The notes: generated by a model not told the origin, from the sequence alone. Counted from the stretch's first letter, positions 18,836 to 28,929 are shown. The stretch: 64,000 bases of DNA from Bacteroidota bacterium (GCA_023441805.1 JAEZNO010000032.1:1-64000); one strand, 5' to 3'. Numbers and translations: made by a program.

Positions 18836-20138
18836 TGAGCTAAGAAGTATAATGAAGTCCAACTTTTGTACAAGATGCGGAAGTTGTGTTGGATTGTCAA
18901 AAGGGAAAATAGTTTTTACTGATCGTGAAGGTGAGTACAGGCCCAGAATCCTTGAAGAGCCTGATACTGAGCAGGCTGACAGGTTACTTCATGCATGCCC
19001 CGGTAAGAATTTCGATTTCGTGCATTATAGGAACAAGTACTATTTCCAACCAGTCAACTACCATACATATACCGGCCCATACACATCCATTTCAATCGGT
19101 CATAGTAATGATCCGGTAATAAGAGCGGAGGGAGCTAGTGGAGGCATTATATCAGCTGTTCTAATTTGGCTCCTTGAAAATGGAAAGATTGATGGTGCCG
19201 TAGTCACAGGCATGTCTGATGTTGAGCCGTGGCTCACAAAGCCATTTATAGCAACAACACGACAGGAAATACTCGATGCTTCACAAAGCAAGTATATTAT
19301 TACTTCTGTGAATGAAATATTGCCTGAGATAGAAGCTTTCAAAGGAAAGCTGGCTTATGTTGGACTACCACCTCAGGTTCAAAGTATCAGAAAGCTTCAG
19401 GAGATCAATGATCCTTCTGTAGCTAATATCAAGTATATTTTCGGACCTTTTTATGGTAATACACTTCATTTTAGTTCTATAAAGAGTTTCTTGAAGTCGT
19501 ATAGGATAAAGGATTTCAGGAACATACAGAAGTTATATTTTAGGTATGGGGAATGGCCAGGCAATATGAGGGTTGAAATGAAAGATGGTACTGTTATTCA
19601 ATTGCCGAAGTTTCATGCCAATTTCCTTATCCCATTCCATATAATGAAAAACTCTCTGCTTTGTACAGATTTAAGTAATGAATTTACTGATATCTCAGGT
19701 GGTGATGCATGGGCACCGGTTTATGAGGAAAGAGGTAAGGGCTTTTCAATGGTAATAGCCCGAAGCGAAACAGGCCAATCTATACTCAACGAAATGGAGA
19801 AGGAAGGTTTACTTACCCTTACCCCAATTAGCTTAGATGATGCCATTACTATGCATTCGCATGGCTACGACCTTAAAAAGAGAGGAACATTTATCCGTTT
19901 TAAATTCAGACGCTGGGTCGGGTTGTCAAATCCGAATTATGGCTATGAAATCAAAGGTTTTCCCAAAAGCCGATACCTTATGGAGCTGTTTATTGATGCT
20001 CTATTCCTTATACTCGGAACCCGACATGCCAGATGGCTAATTACACTAGTTCCGCCTTCAATTGTTGGTAACATTTTTGAGAAGACCCGTAAAGTATGGA
20101 AAAAGGCAACATTTAATATTAAAAGAGAGAACCTGTAG
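18816..20138 (+). CDS. FrhB family Fe-S flavoprotein (coenzyme F420 hydrogenase/dehydrogenase beta subunit-like)
   Basis: The 440-residue protein matches the FrhB/FdhB_C family: an N-terminal iron-sulfur motif CTRCGSC with Cys18, Cys21 and Cys24, then Cys61 in ACPG. A middle domain contains RAEGASGGIISA, and a C-terminal domain contains CTDLSNEFTDISGGDAWAP. Family members bind FAD and reduce or oxidise F420-like or other partners. In surface-glycan clusters they have been found without a known reaction. Its position between a methyltransferase and a flippase-like protein suggests a glycan or lipid modification, but that is inference. F420 use is not implied. Confidence 0.86.
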   Translation: MSVRSIDELRSIMKSNFCTRCGSCVGLSKGKIVFTDREGEYRPRILEEPDTEQADRLLHACPGKNFDFVHYRNKYYFQPVNYHTYTGPYTSISIGHSNDPVIRAEGASGGIISAVLIWLLENGKIDGAVVTGMSDVEPWLTKPFIATTRQEILDASQSKYIITSVNEILPEIEAFKGKLAYVGLPPQVQSIRKLQEINDPSVANIKYIFGPFYGNTLHFSSIKSFLKSYRIKDFRNIQKLYFRYGEWPGNMRVEMKDGTVIQLPKFHANFLIPFHIMKNSLLCTDLSNEFTDISGGDAWAPVYEERGKGFSMVIARSETGQSILNEMEKEGLLTLTPISLDDAITMHSHGYDLKKRGTFIRFKFRRWVGLSNPNYGYEIKGFPKSRYLMELFIDALFLILGTRHARWLITLVPPSIVGNIFEKTRKVWKKATFNIKRENL

Positions 20139-21128
20139 ATGACTAAACAAGCCTGGTCCTTTTTACTTAAAGCTATTGTTAGCGTTGCTATCCTGGTCTT
20201 TCTTATCACAAGAGTAGACTGGGATATAGATCAGTTCATTCTAATCGCTAAAACAATAAATATTTACTGGTATCTGATTTCGCTCACCGGAGTCATAATA
20301 GTACTTTTCCTTAAGAGTGTAAGGTGGAATCTGTTACTGAGGCAAGAAGGCTGTATATATCCTTTCAAATCATCGTTTGCAGTTTATATGGCGTCAGTAA
20401 CAATTGGATTATTGACACCGGGACGTATAGGCGAAATTGCCCGCCTTTACTATATTCGGCAGGAACGTGATATTAGTTTCTATAATTCATTCAAAACAAT
20501 AGTTGTCGACCGTATTTTTGACTTCTCTTTACTTTTTCTTTTCGGTGGATCAGGGCTTTTATTCTATTATAAGCTTTTAGGAAATTTCAATCCATTAATT
20601 TATCTGTTCATTGTTGGTCTTGTAATGTTAATAGGTTGGGGAATAATTGCAATCCTTCTGAAGATTGTAAAATCAGAAAAAATCTACTTAACCTTCTTAA
20701 AAGAATCCTGGAATAAAATGTTCAACAAGCCAATGGGATACCCATGGCTGCTTACCCTCCTTTCATATTTCCTGTTTTATGTTGCTAACTGGTTGATTTT
20801 AATTTCTCTGAATCAACAAATATCTTTGGTTGAAATGAGCTTTATTATGAGCATTATGAGTCTTGTAACTTTAATACCCATAACTATAGCCGGATTTGGA
20901 ACCAGAGAGGTTAGTATTGTGTTTTTATTCTCGTTTTATGGGATTACTCCTGAAATAGCAATAGTTTTCTCATTACTTCAGTTCATTGCTTTCTTTTTAT
21001 GGGGAGGTATAATAGGATGGATATTCTGGATTCTCAAGCCGGTAAAAATTGATCTTATACGACAAGATGCTTCTAAGTTGTTTAGTATGCTAAGAAGGGA
21101 TAGAAACTCCGGGATGAAAGTACTTTAA
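20139..21128 (+). CDS. Flippase-like integral membrane protein (lysylphosphatidylglycerol synthase TM / UPF0104 family)
   Basis: The 329-residue product is strongly hydrophobic with about eight predicted transmembrane helices. Family blocks are visible: SVRWNLLLRQEG, then GLLTPGRIGEIARLYYI and VVDRIFDF, and a later TIAGFGTREVS. This family comprises the membrane half of MprF-like proteins and stand-alone members found with lipid and glycan genes. The gene begins directly after the FrhB-like stop with no gap, so it is very likely translated from the same message. It may move a lipid-linked glycan made by the upstream transferase; that is inferred from context. Confidence 0.88.
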   Translation: MTKQAWSFLLKAIVSVAILVFLITRVDWDIDQFILIAKTINIYWYLISLTGVIIVLFLKSVRWNLLLRQEGCIYPFKSSFAVYMASVTIGLLTPGRIGEIARLYYIRQERDISFYNSFKTIVVDRIFDFSLLFLFGGSGLLFYYKLLGNFNPLIYLFIVGLVMLIGWGIIAILLKIVKSEKIYLTFLKESWNKMFNKPMGYPWLLTLLSYFLFYVANWLILISLNQQISLVEMSFIMSIMSLVTLIPITIAGFGTREVSIVFLFSFYGITPEIAIVFSLLQFIAFFLWGGIIGWIFWILKPVKIDLIRQDASKLFSMLRRDRNSGMKVL

Positions 21129-21164
21129 CCGATAATTCTTTTTTATCAACTTAATACCAGCAAT

Positions 21165-22154
21165 ATGAGTTATTTGGCAGATTCAGGTCGTTATGAGCAA
21201 ATGAAGTTTGCAAAATGTGGCAATAGTGGTGTATACCTTCCTCAGGTTTCCCTTGGTCTATGGCATAACTTTGGCGGTAACGACATCTTTGAAAACAGTC
21301 GCAGTATGCTGAGGCATGCTTTCGACAAGGGAATAATTCATTTTGACCTTGCTAATAATTACGGTCCTCCTGAAGGAAGTGCTGAAATTACTTTTGGAAG
21401 GGTGCTGGCTTCTGATTTTAAAGCATATCGTGATGAGATGATAATCTCAACTAAAGCCGGTTATTATATGTGGCCCGGACCCTATGGCAATGGGGGCTCA
21501 CGAAAATACCTTATGTCCAGTATAGACCAGAGCCTAACGAGATTGGGATTAGATTACGTTGATATCTTTTATTCTCATCGTCCTGATCCTGATACCCCGC
21601 TTGAGGAAACTATGTTGGCACTTATTGACATTGTGAGGCAAGGGAAGGCATTGTATGTGGGGCTGTCGAATTATAATCCCCAACAGACTGAGGTTGCAGC
21701 TGACCTCTTAAAACAAGGTGGTGTTCAATGTCTGATTCATCAGCCACGGTACTCGATGTTCGACAGATGGGTTGAGAACGGTTTACTTGATATTTTGGAA
21801 GAAAAGGGGATGGGCTGTATTGTATACTCGCCTCTGGCGCAAGGCCTTTTATCTGACCGCTACCTGGGAGGTATTCCTGCCGGGTCGAGAGCTTCTAGGG
21901 CTCATTTTCTCAAGCCTGAAAGTATAACTCCTGAAAAACTTCAGAAAATTAGAAAGCTTAACGATATAGCTTTAGGGCGTGGACAATCATTAGCTCAAAT
22001 GGCACTTGCCTGGGTACTTAAAGATAGGAGAATTACCTCAGTCTTAGTTGGTGCCAGTTCTACTGAACAGATTGATAATAATCTTAAAGCAATCGAAAAT
22101 ACAGCATTCACTTCCGAAGAGCTTAAGGAAATTGACACTATTATTGCGCAGTAA
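21165..22154 (+). CDS. Aldo/keto reductase, YghZ/GprA-like
   Basis: The 329-residue product is a (beta/alpha)8 NADPH-dependent reductase. The catalytic tetrad is visible: Asp and Tyr in DLANNYGPP, Lys in STKAGYYM, and His in FYSHRPD. The opening block YLADSGRYEQMKF and LGLWHNFG closely resemble E. coli YghZ, which reduces L-glyceraldehyde 3-phosphate and methylglyoxal. It starts 36 bases after the flippase-like gene and may be the last gene of that run. Family is firm; the exact substrate is by similarity. Confidence 0.9.
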   Translation: MSYLADSGRYEQMKFAKCGNSGVYLPQVSLGLWHNFGGNDIFENSRSMLRHAFDKGIIHFDLANNYGPPEGSAEITFGRVLASDFKAYRDEMIISTKAGYYMWPGPYGNGGSRKYLMSSIDQSLTRLGLDYVDIFYSHRPDPDTPLEETMLALIDIVRQGKALYVGLSNYNPQQTEVAADLLKQGGVQCLIHQPRYSMFDRWVENGLLDILEEKGMGCIVYSPLAQGLLSDRYLGGIPAGSRASRAHFLKPESITPEKLQKIRKLNDIALGRGQSLAQMALAWVLKDRRITSVLVGASSTEQIDNNLKAIENTAFTSEELKEIDTIIAQ

Positions 22155-22353
22155 TTGAGATTATCGGTAAAATCAGATTACAGTTATAGAAACTTAGACT
22201 AATGTTATTAAACCAACCTGTGAGTCACAGAAATTAATATTCATGTAATAGAAAAGAAAGTAGACGCCACGTTGAAAATAAAAACTACGCCTGGTATTTA
22301 ATGTTGCCTGCAATAGAAAATTAGACTTCTGGAAGAACCAATTAAGGTTGAAA
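22155..22353. other. Convergent intergenic gap without recognised elements
   Basis: About 200 bases between the convergent aldo/keto reductase and murF-alr genes. No strong hairpin with a T tract, no RNA gene and no promoter box was found. Confidence 0.6.
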
Positions 22354-24825
22354 TTAAGACTCCTGGTAATAAACCCTTTTTACTCTGCGTGATATAGAGG
22401 TTAAGATCTCATAAGGTATTGTATTCATCTGCTCGGCGATTTTATTTATGGGAAGTTCATTACCAAACACTATTACCTCATCTCCCTCCTCTACATCTAT
22501 TCCTGTAATATCAAGGGCAGTCATATCCATATTGATATTTCCTACCACAGGTACAAGTTTATTTTTCACTAACATACTTCCTACACCATTTCCTAATATC
22601 CTGCCAAAACCATCGGCATAACCAATCGGCACAATTGCAATGGTGCTTTCCTTCGTTGCCTTCCAATTGCATCCATATCCGACAGTATCACCTTCCGGGA
22701 TGATCTTAATTTGAGATATTATGGTTTTAAGACTGTTAACTGTCTCAAGCTTCTGTTGAATATCAGCCATTGATGATATTCCATATATTGAAATGCCCAG
22801 GCGGACCATGTCGTATTGTGCATACGAGTGGCGAATTATTCCTGCCGAATTAAGAATGTGCCTCATAAATGAGTAGCCCAACTTTTCCTTTAATTTATGG
22901 GTAAGATTCTCGAATTGCTGTACCTGACTTTTGGTAAAGTGGTCTAATTCCTGACTTTCACTCCCAGCTAGATGCGAAAATGCCGAAACTACTCTTATAT
23001 TGGGATTTTGCCTGAGCTCGTCAGCTAACCGGTCAATTTCATGTTCCATAAACCCAAGCCTGTGCATCCCAGTGTCGAGTTTGAGGTGGATGTTAATGAT
23101 TTTATCTGTCTTCCCATTGAAAGTTTCTACTGACTTGATGAACAACCGGAGTGTCCTGAAACTATAGATTTCAGGCTCAAGATTATACCTGATCATTGAA
23201 TCCATCCCGGTCATTTCAGGGTTCATCACCATAATAGGCAATCCAATACCTGCTTTCCGAAGTTCAACTCCTTCATCCGGATATGCTACTGCCAAATAGT
23301 CAGCATGATGGAATTGTAACGCATTTGCTATTTCATAACCGCCACTCCCGTACGAAAATGCTTTTACCATTACCATCAGCTTCGTGCCCGGGTTAAGGAG
23401 AGATCGGAAATAGTTGAGGTTATGGATCAGTGCATTGAGATTCACCTCCAAAATAGTCTCATGCGACTTTTGCTGTAAGAGATCAATGATCCTTTCAAAG
23501 GCAAACATTCTGGCTCCTTTAATCAGAATGCTCTCACTTCGAAAAGAGATATTGTTATAGCTGTCAATAAATTGATCAGTTGAAGGAAAAAATTGTTTCT
23601 GTATAGCGAATAAATCACTATGCCTTGATATTGCAGGACCAATTCCTATTAATCGTGTTATCCCTTTTCTTATTAGCAGTTCCGACAATGATGCGTACAA
23701 TTTGTCTTCATCAATAGAACTTTGCAGCATATCGCTCAGTATAACTGTTTTCTTATCATGTCCTGATTGCTGAACAAGGAAGTCAAGTGCATTAGTGAGT
23801 GATTCAGGATCAGAACTATAAGTATCATTAATGATCAAACAGTTGTTGATCCCCTCTTTCATTTCAAGTCGCATAGCAACTTGATGTAACTTTAGCATCC
23901 TGTGACTAATAACTTCGGGTCCATAGCCCATATGCAGCATAATGGCCAGGCAATGCATTGCATTCTCTACAGATGCGTCGTCAGTATATGGAATACTGAT
24001 TGTATAATGTTTTGAATTATAAAGTGATGTTATTCTGGTATGATGCTTATCCTTCTCTCTTTCAATTATTCTTATTTGTGAGTCAGGATGTATTCCCCAA
24101 TTAAATAGAACAGATGGCGGATAATTCTTAATTTGCTCATGAATCAGAGCAGAATCACGGCAATATATTATGGTGTTACAATGCTTGAAAAATTTGAGTT
24201 TCTCTTCGGCTTTTTGATTGTGAGATAAGAAATACTGATCGTGTGCTTTTCCTATGTTAGTGATTATCCCAATCTCCGGTTGAATGATTTTTTCTAAAAG
24301 TTCCATTTCACCCGGCTGTGAGATTCCTGCTTCAAAAATGGCAAGATTATGGAGGTTATTTATTTGCCAAACGGATAAGGGAACTCCAATCTGAGAGTTA
24401 TAGCTAGCCGGGCTTCTTACAATGGTTTTTTCTTCCGATAATAGTTGCCATAACCATTCTTTGACAATAGTCTTTCCATTGCTACCTGTAATGCCTATTA
24501 CAGGAATTTTGAATTGTTGTCTGTGATATACTGAAAGATCCTGAAGAGCTTTAAGGGTATCAGTGACAACAATAAAATTTGCTTCTGATTGCAGGTATTT
24601 TGGAATGTTTTTTACACAGAAATTTCGAACACCTTTAGCTATTAACTCTTCAATATACTTATGCCCGTCATTTCGGTTAGTTACAATAGCAAAGAACAGG
24701 GATGTCAGGGGTACATTTACTTTTCTGCTATCAGTAAGCAGTTCATTGATTACAGTATCATTAGTTTGTACAAATAACTCACCCGAAACAATCTCTGCAA
24801 TCTGATATATTGTGTATGAGTTCAA
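22354..24825 (-). CDS. murF-alr: Bifunctional UDP-MurNAc-tripeptide:D-Ala-D-Ala ligase / alanine racemase
   Basis: The 823-residue fusion joins two steps of peptidoglycan precursor synthesis. The N-terminal half is MurF: ATP-binding GITGSNGKT at 111-119, then LPE-type ligase blocks to about 450. The C-terminal half is a PLP-dependent alanine racemase: Lys488 in MVKAFSYG is the expected Schiff-base lysine and Tyr717 in VGYG the opposite catalytic base. Racemisation of L-Ala to D-Ala feeds the D-Ala-D-Ala that MurF adds. The fusion is a known Bacteroidota arrangement. It lies 21 bases downstream of pdxA on the same strand. Confidence 0.95.
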   Translation of the reverse strand: MNSYTIYQIAEIVSGELFVQTNDTVINELLTDSRKVNVPLTSLFFAIVTNRNDGHKYIEELIAKGVRNFCVKNIPKYLQSEANFIVVTDTLKALQDLSVYHRQQFKIPVIGITGSNGKTIVKEWLWQLLSEEKTIVRSPASYNSQIGVPLSVWQINNLHNLAIFEAGISQPGEMELLEKIIQPEIGIITNIGKAHDQYFLSHNQKAEEKLKFFKHCNTIIYCRDSALIHEQIKNYPPSVLFNWGIHPDSQIRIIEREKDKHHTRITSLYNSKHYTISIPYTDDASVENAMHCLAIMLHMGYGPEVISHRMLKLHQVAMRLEMKEGINNCLIINDTYSSDPESLTNALDFLVQQSGHDKKTVILSDMLQSSIDEDKLYASLSELLIRKGITRLIGIGPAISRHSDLFAIQKQFFPSTDQFIDSYNNISFRSESILIKGARMFAFERIIDLLQQKSHETILEVNLNALIHNLNYFRSLLNPGTKLMVMVKAFSYGSGGYEIANALQFHHADYLAVAYPDEGVELRKAGIGLPIMVMNPEMTGMDSMIRYNLEPEIYSFRTLRLFIKSVETFNGKTDKIINIHLKLDTGMHRLGFMEHEIDRLADELRQNPNIRVVSAFSHLAGSESQELDHFTKSQVQQFENLTHKLKEKLGYSFMRHILNSAGIIRHSYAQYDMVRLGISIYGISSMADIQQKLETVNSLKTIISQIKIIPEGDTVGYGCNWKATKESTIAIVPIGYADGFGRILGNGVGSMLVKNKLVPVVGNINMDMTALDITGIDVEEGDEVIVFGNELPINKIAEQMNTIPYEILTSISRRVKRVYYQES

Positions 24826-24846
24826 TTATCTGACGATTATATATTC

Positions 24847-25917
24847 TTAATTTTCGGCTTCATGCCTTGCCGGCTTCAGAGGGTTAGCCGATATTTCAGC
24901 ATACTCTTTCCGATGGTTCCATATGTCACAGGCAAGATACATTGCTGCTCTGAACGAATCAGGTGATGCCATATCCTTACCTGCAATTTCATAAGCAGTA
25001 CCATGAGCAGGTGAAGTGCGTATTACCGGCAAGCCTGCTGTGAAATTTACCCCTGAATCAAACGACAAAGTCTTAAATGGAAGCATTCCCTGGTCATGAT
25101 ACATAGCCAGAATTCCATCAAATTTGGTGAAGTTTTCTGATGCGAAGAATCCATCGGCAGGGTAGGGGCCAAATACTAACTTGCCGGCTGCTCTTGCTGA
25201 TTCGATGGCAGGCTTGATAATGGTGATTTCTTCATTTCCAAGTAGTCCATCATCTCCGGCATGAGGATTCAATCCCAAAATTGCGATTCTTGGTGCTCTT
25301 ATTCCAAAATCAACAAGTAGTGAATTGTTCAAAATATCAATCTTCCGGAGTATTAACTCAATTGAAAGGTGCGATGCAATCTCATTAACCGGTATATGGC
25401 CTGTTACTACTCCAATGCGGAAATTGTGACTAACCATCAGCATCAACGACTCCTTAATGTTGAATTTGTCAGTCAGGTACTCGGTATGCCCGGGGAAATG
25501 GAATGTTTCTGATTGTATGGTCTTCTTATTGATAGGACCTGTAACAAGAGCATTTATTTGACCCTTCTTCAAGTCCTCTACTGCCGCTTCAAGTGAAAGT
25601 AAAGCCTGCTCACCTGAAGCAAGTGAAGGTTTCCCCAATTCAACCTTAATTTCCTGATCATGCAGATTAATCAAATTTGCTTTTTTCGCATTTATATTCT
25701 CTGCTTTTTTAATGATATTAAATGAAAATTCTGAAAGATTGAGGATTTTCCTGTGATAAGAAGCCACTTTTGATGAACCGTAAACTACAGGAGTCATCAT
25801 CTCCAATATACGGTTGTCAGCAAGTGATTTGAGAATAATCTCATAACCAATGCCATTCAAGTCACCCGTCGATATACCAATAACAGGTTTTACATCACTT
25901 TCATTGACTTTAATCAT
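24847..25917 (-). CDS. pdxA: 4-hydroxythreonine-4-phosphate dehydrogenase
   Basis: PdxA, 356 residues, oxidises 4-phosphohydroxy-L-threonine with NAD in the DXP-dependent route to pyridoxal phosphate. Signatures include GISTGDLNGIG at the N-terminus, TGPINKK, FPGHTEYL with a metal-binding histidine, and YHDQGMLPFK. Downstream on the same message is alanine racemase, a PLP enzyme, so cofactor supply and use are adjacent. A -7 box at 25934-25941 serves the leftward direction. Identification is firm. Confidence 0.95.
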   Translation of the reverse strand: MIKVNESDVKPVIGISTGDLNGIGYEIILKSLADNRILEMMTPVVYGSSKVASYHRKILNLSEFSFNIIKKAENINAKKANLINLHDQEIKVELGKPSLASGEQALLSLEAAVEDLKKGQINALVTGPINKKTIQSETFHFPGHTEYLTDKFNIKESLMLMVSHNFRIGVVTGHIPVNEIASHLSIELILRKIDILNNSLLVDFGIRAPRIAILGLNPHAGDDGLLGNEEITIIKPAIESARAAGKLVFGPYPADGFFASENFTKFDGILAMYHDQGMLPFKTLSFDSGVNFTAGLPVIRTSPAHGTAYEIAGKDMASPDSFRAAMYLACDIWNHRKEYAEISANPLKPARHEAEN

Positions 25918-25933
25918 TGCATTTTATTTAAGG

Positions 25934-25941
25934 CAAAGATA
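25934..25941 (-). promoter_or_regulatory. Putative -7 box (TATCTTTG) for pdxA
   Basis: On the minus strand the octamer fits TAnnTTTG exactly and lies 17 bases before the pdxA start, implying a leader of only about ten bases. The opposite-strand gene starts at 25963, so this short interval serves both directions. Confidence 0.55.
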
Positions 25942-25962
25942 AGATTTTGTATTTTAGCAGGT

Positions 25963-26790
25963 ATGACAACTTGTTATTTTGTATCTGACCTTCATGGTGA
26001 TAAAAGGAAGTATGATCTCCTTGCCCGGGAGATTTTACATAATAAACCCCCTTTCTTATTTATAGGTGGTGACCTGCTTCCCCACGTCCATATATCTGTA
26101 AAACAAAAAGATACTTCTATTAACCCTTTCTTTGAGGATTTTTTGTTCCCTTTATTCAAGAATCTGCAACGCCAACTTGGTTGTAACTACCCTGAGATTT
26201 ATTTAATTGCAGGCAATGATGACTATAAGTCGGATATTCCTGGTTTTGAATTAGGAGCAAGTAAAGACTTATGGAAGTTTCTGAATAGTAATAAGGTCAA
26301 ATTTGGGCCATATAAAATTTATGGGTATTCATACGTGCCTCCCACGCCTTTCAGATTGAAGGACTGGGAGAAATATGATATTGATACCCAAATCGCTCCA
26401 AATTCAATACATCCCCATGAAGGATATAAAAGTGTAGTGGAGGACCTCGCACCAAAAACCATAGCCGAGGATCTCGAAGCACTTATTGATGAGGATTCTC
26501 CCGCAAAAGCTATTTTTATCATGCATTCGCCACCATTTAATACTGATTTAGATAAAATCCCTGGACTTATTAGTGTTGGTAGTAAAGCAATCACTGAATT
26601 TATCAACTCTAAACAGCCTTATATTACACTTCATGGCCATGCGCATGAATCGGTGTCATTAACCCGTAAGTGGCATGTTCAGTTTGGTCGTACTCATTCA
26701 TTCTCTGCCGCTCATGATGGTAAGGAACTTGCAATTGTCATCTTTCAGATTGATAATCCTGCAGTTTGTGAAAGAAAGCTGATTGAATAA
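25963..26790 (+). CDS. Calcineurin-like metallophosphoesterase
   Basis: The 275-residue cytosolic protein has the metal-binding motifs of the metallophosphoesterase family in order: SDLHGD (Asp-x-His) near the start, GGDLLP, AGNDD in place of the usual GNHE, MHSPP and HGHAHES. The family hydrolyses phosphomonoesters or phosphodiesters using two metals. The GNDD variant resembles a Bacteroidota/archaeal branch of unknown substrate. It is divergent from pdxA and convergent with waaA. Confidence 0.87.
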   Translation: MTTCYFVSDLHGDKRKYDLLAREILHNKPPFLFIGGDLLPHVHISVKQKDTSINPFFEDFLFPLFKNLQRQLGCNYPEIYLIAGNDDYKSDIPGFELGASKDLWKFLNSNKVKFGPYKIYGYSYVPPTPFRLKDWEKYDIDTQIAPNSIHPHEGYKSVVEDLAPKTIAEDLEALIDEDSPAKAIFIMHSPPFNTDLDKIPGLISVGSKAITEFINSKQPYITLHGHAHESVSLTRKWHVQFGRTHSFSAAHDGKELAIVIFQIDNPAVCERKLIE

Positions 26791-26840
26791 GTAAAATACG
26801 GGTAGTTGTTTTTAGTGTGGCTTCCTTTCATGAAGACCAT

Positions 26841-28112
26841 TTAAGCTGACAAGATGGTTGAGATGTAATTGCTTATTTCATTCATAATGATGTCAGTAGC
26901 ACCTCTTCGACTTTGCACATACTCCTGTGCTGATTTTGAATAACTCTCAAGCCTTTCAGATGATTCAAATAATGACTTTACCTCCGATATTAACTCTTCC
27001 TCACTTTTAATCGAAATAGCAGCGGCATTTGCAATAAGCTCACGTGCTTCTCTAAACTTGTAATAATTAGGCCCAAATATCACCGGTTTCCCATAAACAG
27101 CGGCTTCAAGTGTATTATGGATGCCAACCCCAAAACCACCTCCTACATAGGCTATTTGCCCGAATCTGTATAATTGCGACAGCAAACCTATTGAATCAAT
27201 AATAAGAACTCTGAATTTATCCGGTTTCGGATATTCACCCATTTGACTATAGAGTATTGATGTCTCTCCAAATTTAGTCTTTAGTTCTTTAATATGATGT
27301 GGGTTAACCTCATGAGGGGCAATTATGATTTTTAGATCTGAAATTGACTTTAGTAAACCCTTAAGAATTTCTTCATCAGGAGGCCAGGTGCTGCCGGCAA
27401 CTAATACTTTGCTGTTGCTTATGAATTCAGTAACCTGAGGAAGCTCAATCTTATGTTCCAATAAACCACTTACCCTGTCAAACCTGGTATCTCCACACAC
27501 TGTGACATTATTAACATCAATCATGGTTAACAATTCAGCTGATTCTTCATCCTGAACAAAAATCTGTTTCAGATTTCGCAGATGCTTCCTGAACCATGAT
27601 CCATACCATTTGAAGAAATGCTGTTCCGGACGGAATATAGCAGAGACAGTGTAAACGGGTATTTTATTTTGATGCAGTTCGTGCAGATAGTTATACCAGA
27701 ACTCGTATTTAACAAATATGGCCAGTGCCGGAGATACAATCCTAATGAATTTCCTGGCATTTTTAATTGTATCTATTGGAAGATAAAAAACAAAATCAGC
27801 GTCTGAATTTTGAGCCTTATTATTAAATCCTGATGGTGAGAAGAAAGTTAATAACACTAAATACCCAGGGAAACGTCTCTTAAGTTCTTGTATAATTGGA
27901 CGCCCTTGTTCGTATTCACCTAAAGATGCACAGTGCACCCATATAATTGGTGAGGGGTTTTCATTAGCGTAGTGAGCTGTAAATATCTCATCCAGCTTTA
28001 TAAAGATATGTCGCCTGCCATAAAACCAATCCCTAGCTTTCTGATTGAATAAAGAAAGTATCCGGAGTGAAAAACCGTAATGTTTAATTATAAAACTGTA
28101 AATCTGCCGCAT
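26841..28112 (-). CDS. waaA: 3-deoxy-D-manno-octulosonic acid (Kdo) transferase
   Basis: The 423-residue GT30 enzyme adds Kdo to lipid A precursor at the cytosolic face of the inner membrane. The N-terminal ASLGEYEQG motif carries the catalytic Glu66. The C-terminal Rossmann half includes the donor-site segments AGSTWPPDEEIL, YVGGGFGVGIHNTLEAAVYGK (split here as VGGGFG and HNTLEAA) and VIFGPNYYKF. A hydrophobic N-terminal stretch (about 4-22) is consistent with membrane association. It follows the outer-membrane protein gene by 31 bases and may be co-transcribed with it. Confidence 0.93.
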   Translation of the reverse strand: MRQIYSFIIKHYGFSLRILSLFNQKARDWFYGRRHIFIKLDEIFTAHYANENPSPIIWVHCASLGEYEQGRPIIQELKRRFPGYLVLLTFFSPSGFNNKAQNSDADFVFYLPIDTIKNARKFIRIVSPALAIFVKYEFWYNYLHELHQNKIPVYTVSAIFRPEQHFFKWYGSWFRKHLRNLKQIFVQDEESAELLTMIDVNNVTVCGDTRFDRVSGLLEHKIELPQVTEFISNSKVLVAGSTWPPDEEILKGLLKSISDLKIIIAPHEVNPHHIKELKTKFGETSILYSQMGEYPKPDKFRVLIIDSIGLLSQLYRFGQIAYVGGGFGVGIHNTLEAAVYGKPVIFGPNYYKFREARELIANAAAISIKSEEELISEVKSLFESSERLESYSKSAQEYVQSRRGATDIIMNEISNYISTILSA

Positions 28113-28143
28113 GCCGTATTACGGTTTATTTATTAGTCAGGTA

Positions 28144-28929
28144 TTAGTAGTAATAAAAATCTTTAGGAGCTCTCTTATAGATTGGAAAAATCCAGCCAAC
28201 ATTCACTGAGAAAATAATATCGGTGAAATTGCCATCATTGTACTCCATTTTAGCGAATGAGTATGGGCGAACATCCTGAGTGAAAGCTACTGTTACATCA
28301 AGCCCTGCATAAAAATTTATCACCCTTTTGTTGTCAAAATGTATGAATCCTCCAAAGACATTGATTGCCGGACCGTTTTTTAATTCATCATATCCTTTAA
28401 GGTAATCGCCTGTTATTTGAGGTGCAGTCTTGTCTCTGTGGTCTATAAAAATCTTATGCTGTAAATATCCAACTCCCAAGCCGGTCAAGATACCGGAGTT
28501 TGGATTAGGTTTATCCAGAGTAAATACCTTACCTGTTTTTGCCAATAATGCAAATCCTCTTTCATAGAAATGATATGTAGAATAAATTCCCTCCATATCA
28601 ACAATGTTCCCATCTGAAGTCTCAATATTATCAAATATCTTATCAGAGTCCTTTACATCATTGCCAAACATAAATCGCCCGTCTATACCAAACATCCAGT
28701 TCTTTTGGGTCTTATACATGTAAGCGCCTCCAATCATTGAGTTGACACCAAACCGTTCACTCATGTCACCTGCAGGTATCTGAAATGCGTACTGACCCAT
28801 TATTAGATGCATTGAGATAGTCGAGTCTTTTACATTTAGCTGAGCATGCAACTTGTTTGATACAAGACCGAGCAGACTGCAAAAGCAAATGACTCCTGTT
28901 ATTAATCTATACCGGGCTATTCCTGACAT
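28144..28929 (-). CDS. Putative outer-membrane beta-barrel protein, unknown function
   Basis: The 261-residue product has a signal peptide (about 1-29, ending LHAQ) and alternating amphipathic strands with aromatic ends, finishing IFPIYKRAPKDFYYY. These features suggest an 8- to 12-strand outer-membrane barrel. The segment IMGQYAFQIPAGDMSERFG is recognisable by memory in Bacteroidota hypothetical proteins. It stands directly before waaA in one leftward unit, so an envelope role is likely. No closer function can be given. Confidence 0.72.
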   Translation of the reverse strand: MSGIARYRLITGVICFCSLLGLVSNKLHAQLNVKDSTISMHLIMGQYAFQIPAGDMSERFGVNSMIGGAYMYKTQKNWMFGIDGRFMFGNDVKDSDKIFDNIETSDGNIVDMEGIYSTYHFYERGFALLAKTGKVFTLDKPNPNSGILTGLGVGYLQHKIFIDHRDKTAPQITGDYLKGYDELKNGPAINVFGGFIHFDNKRVINFYAGLDVTVAFTQDVRPYSFAKMEYNDGNFTDIIFSVNVGWIFPIYKRAPKDFYYY

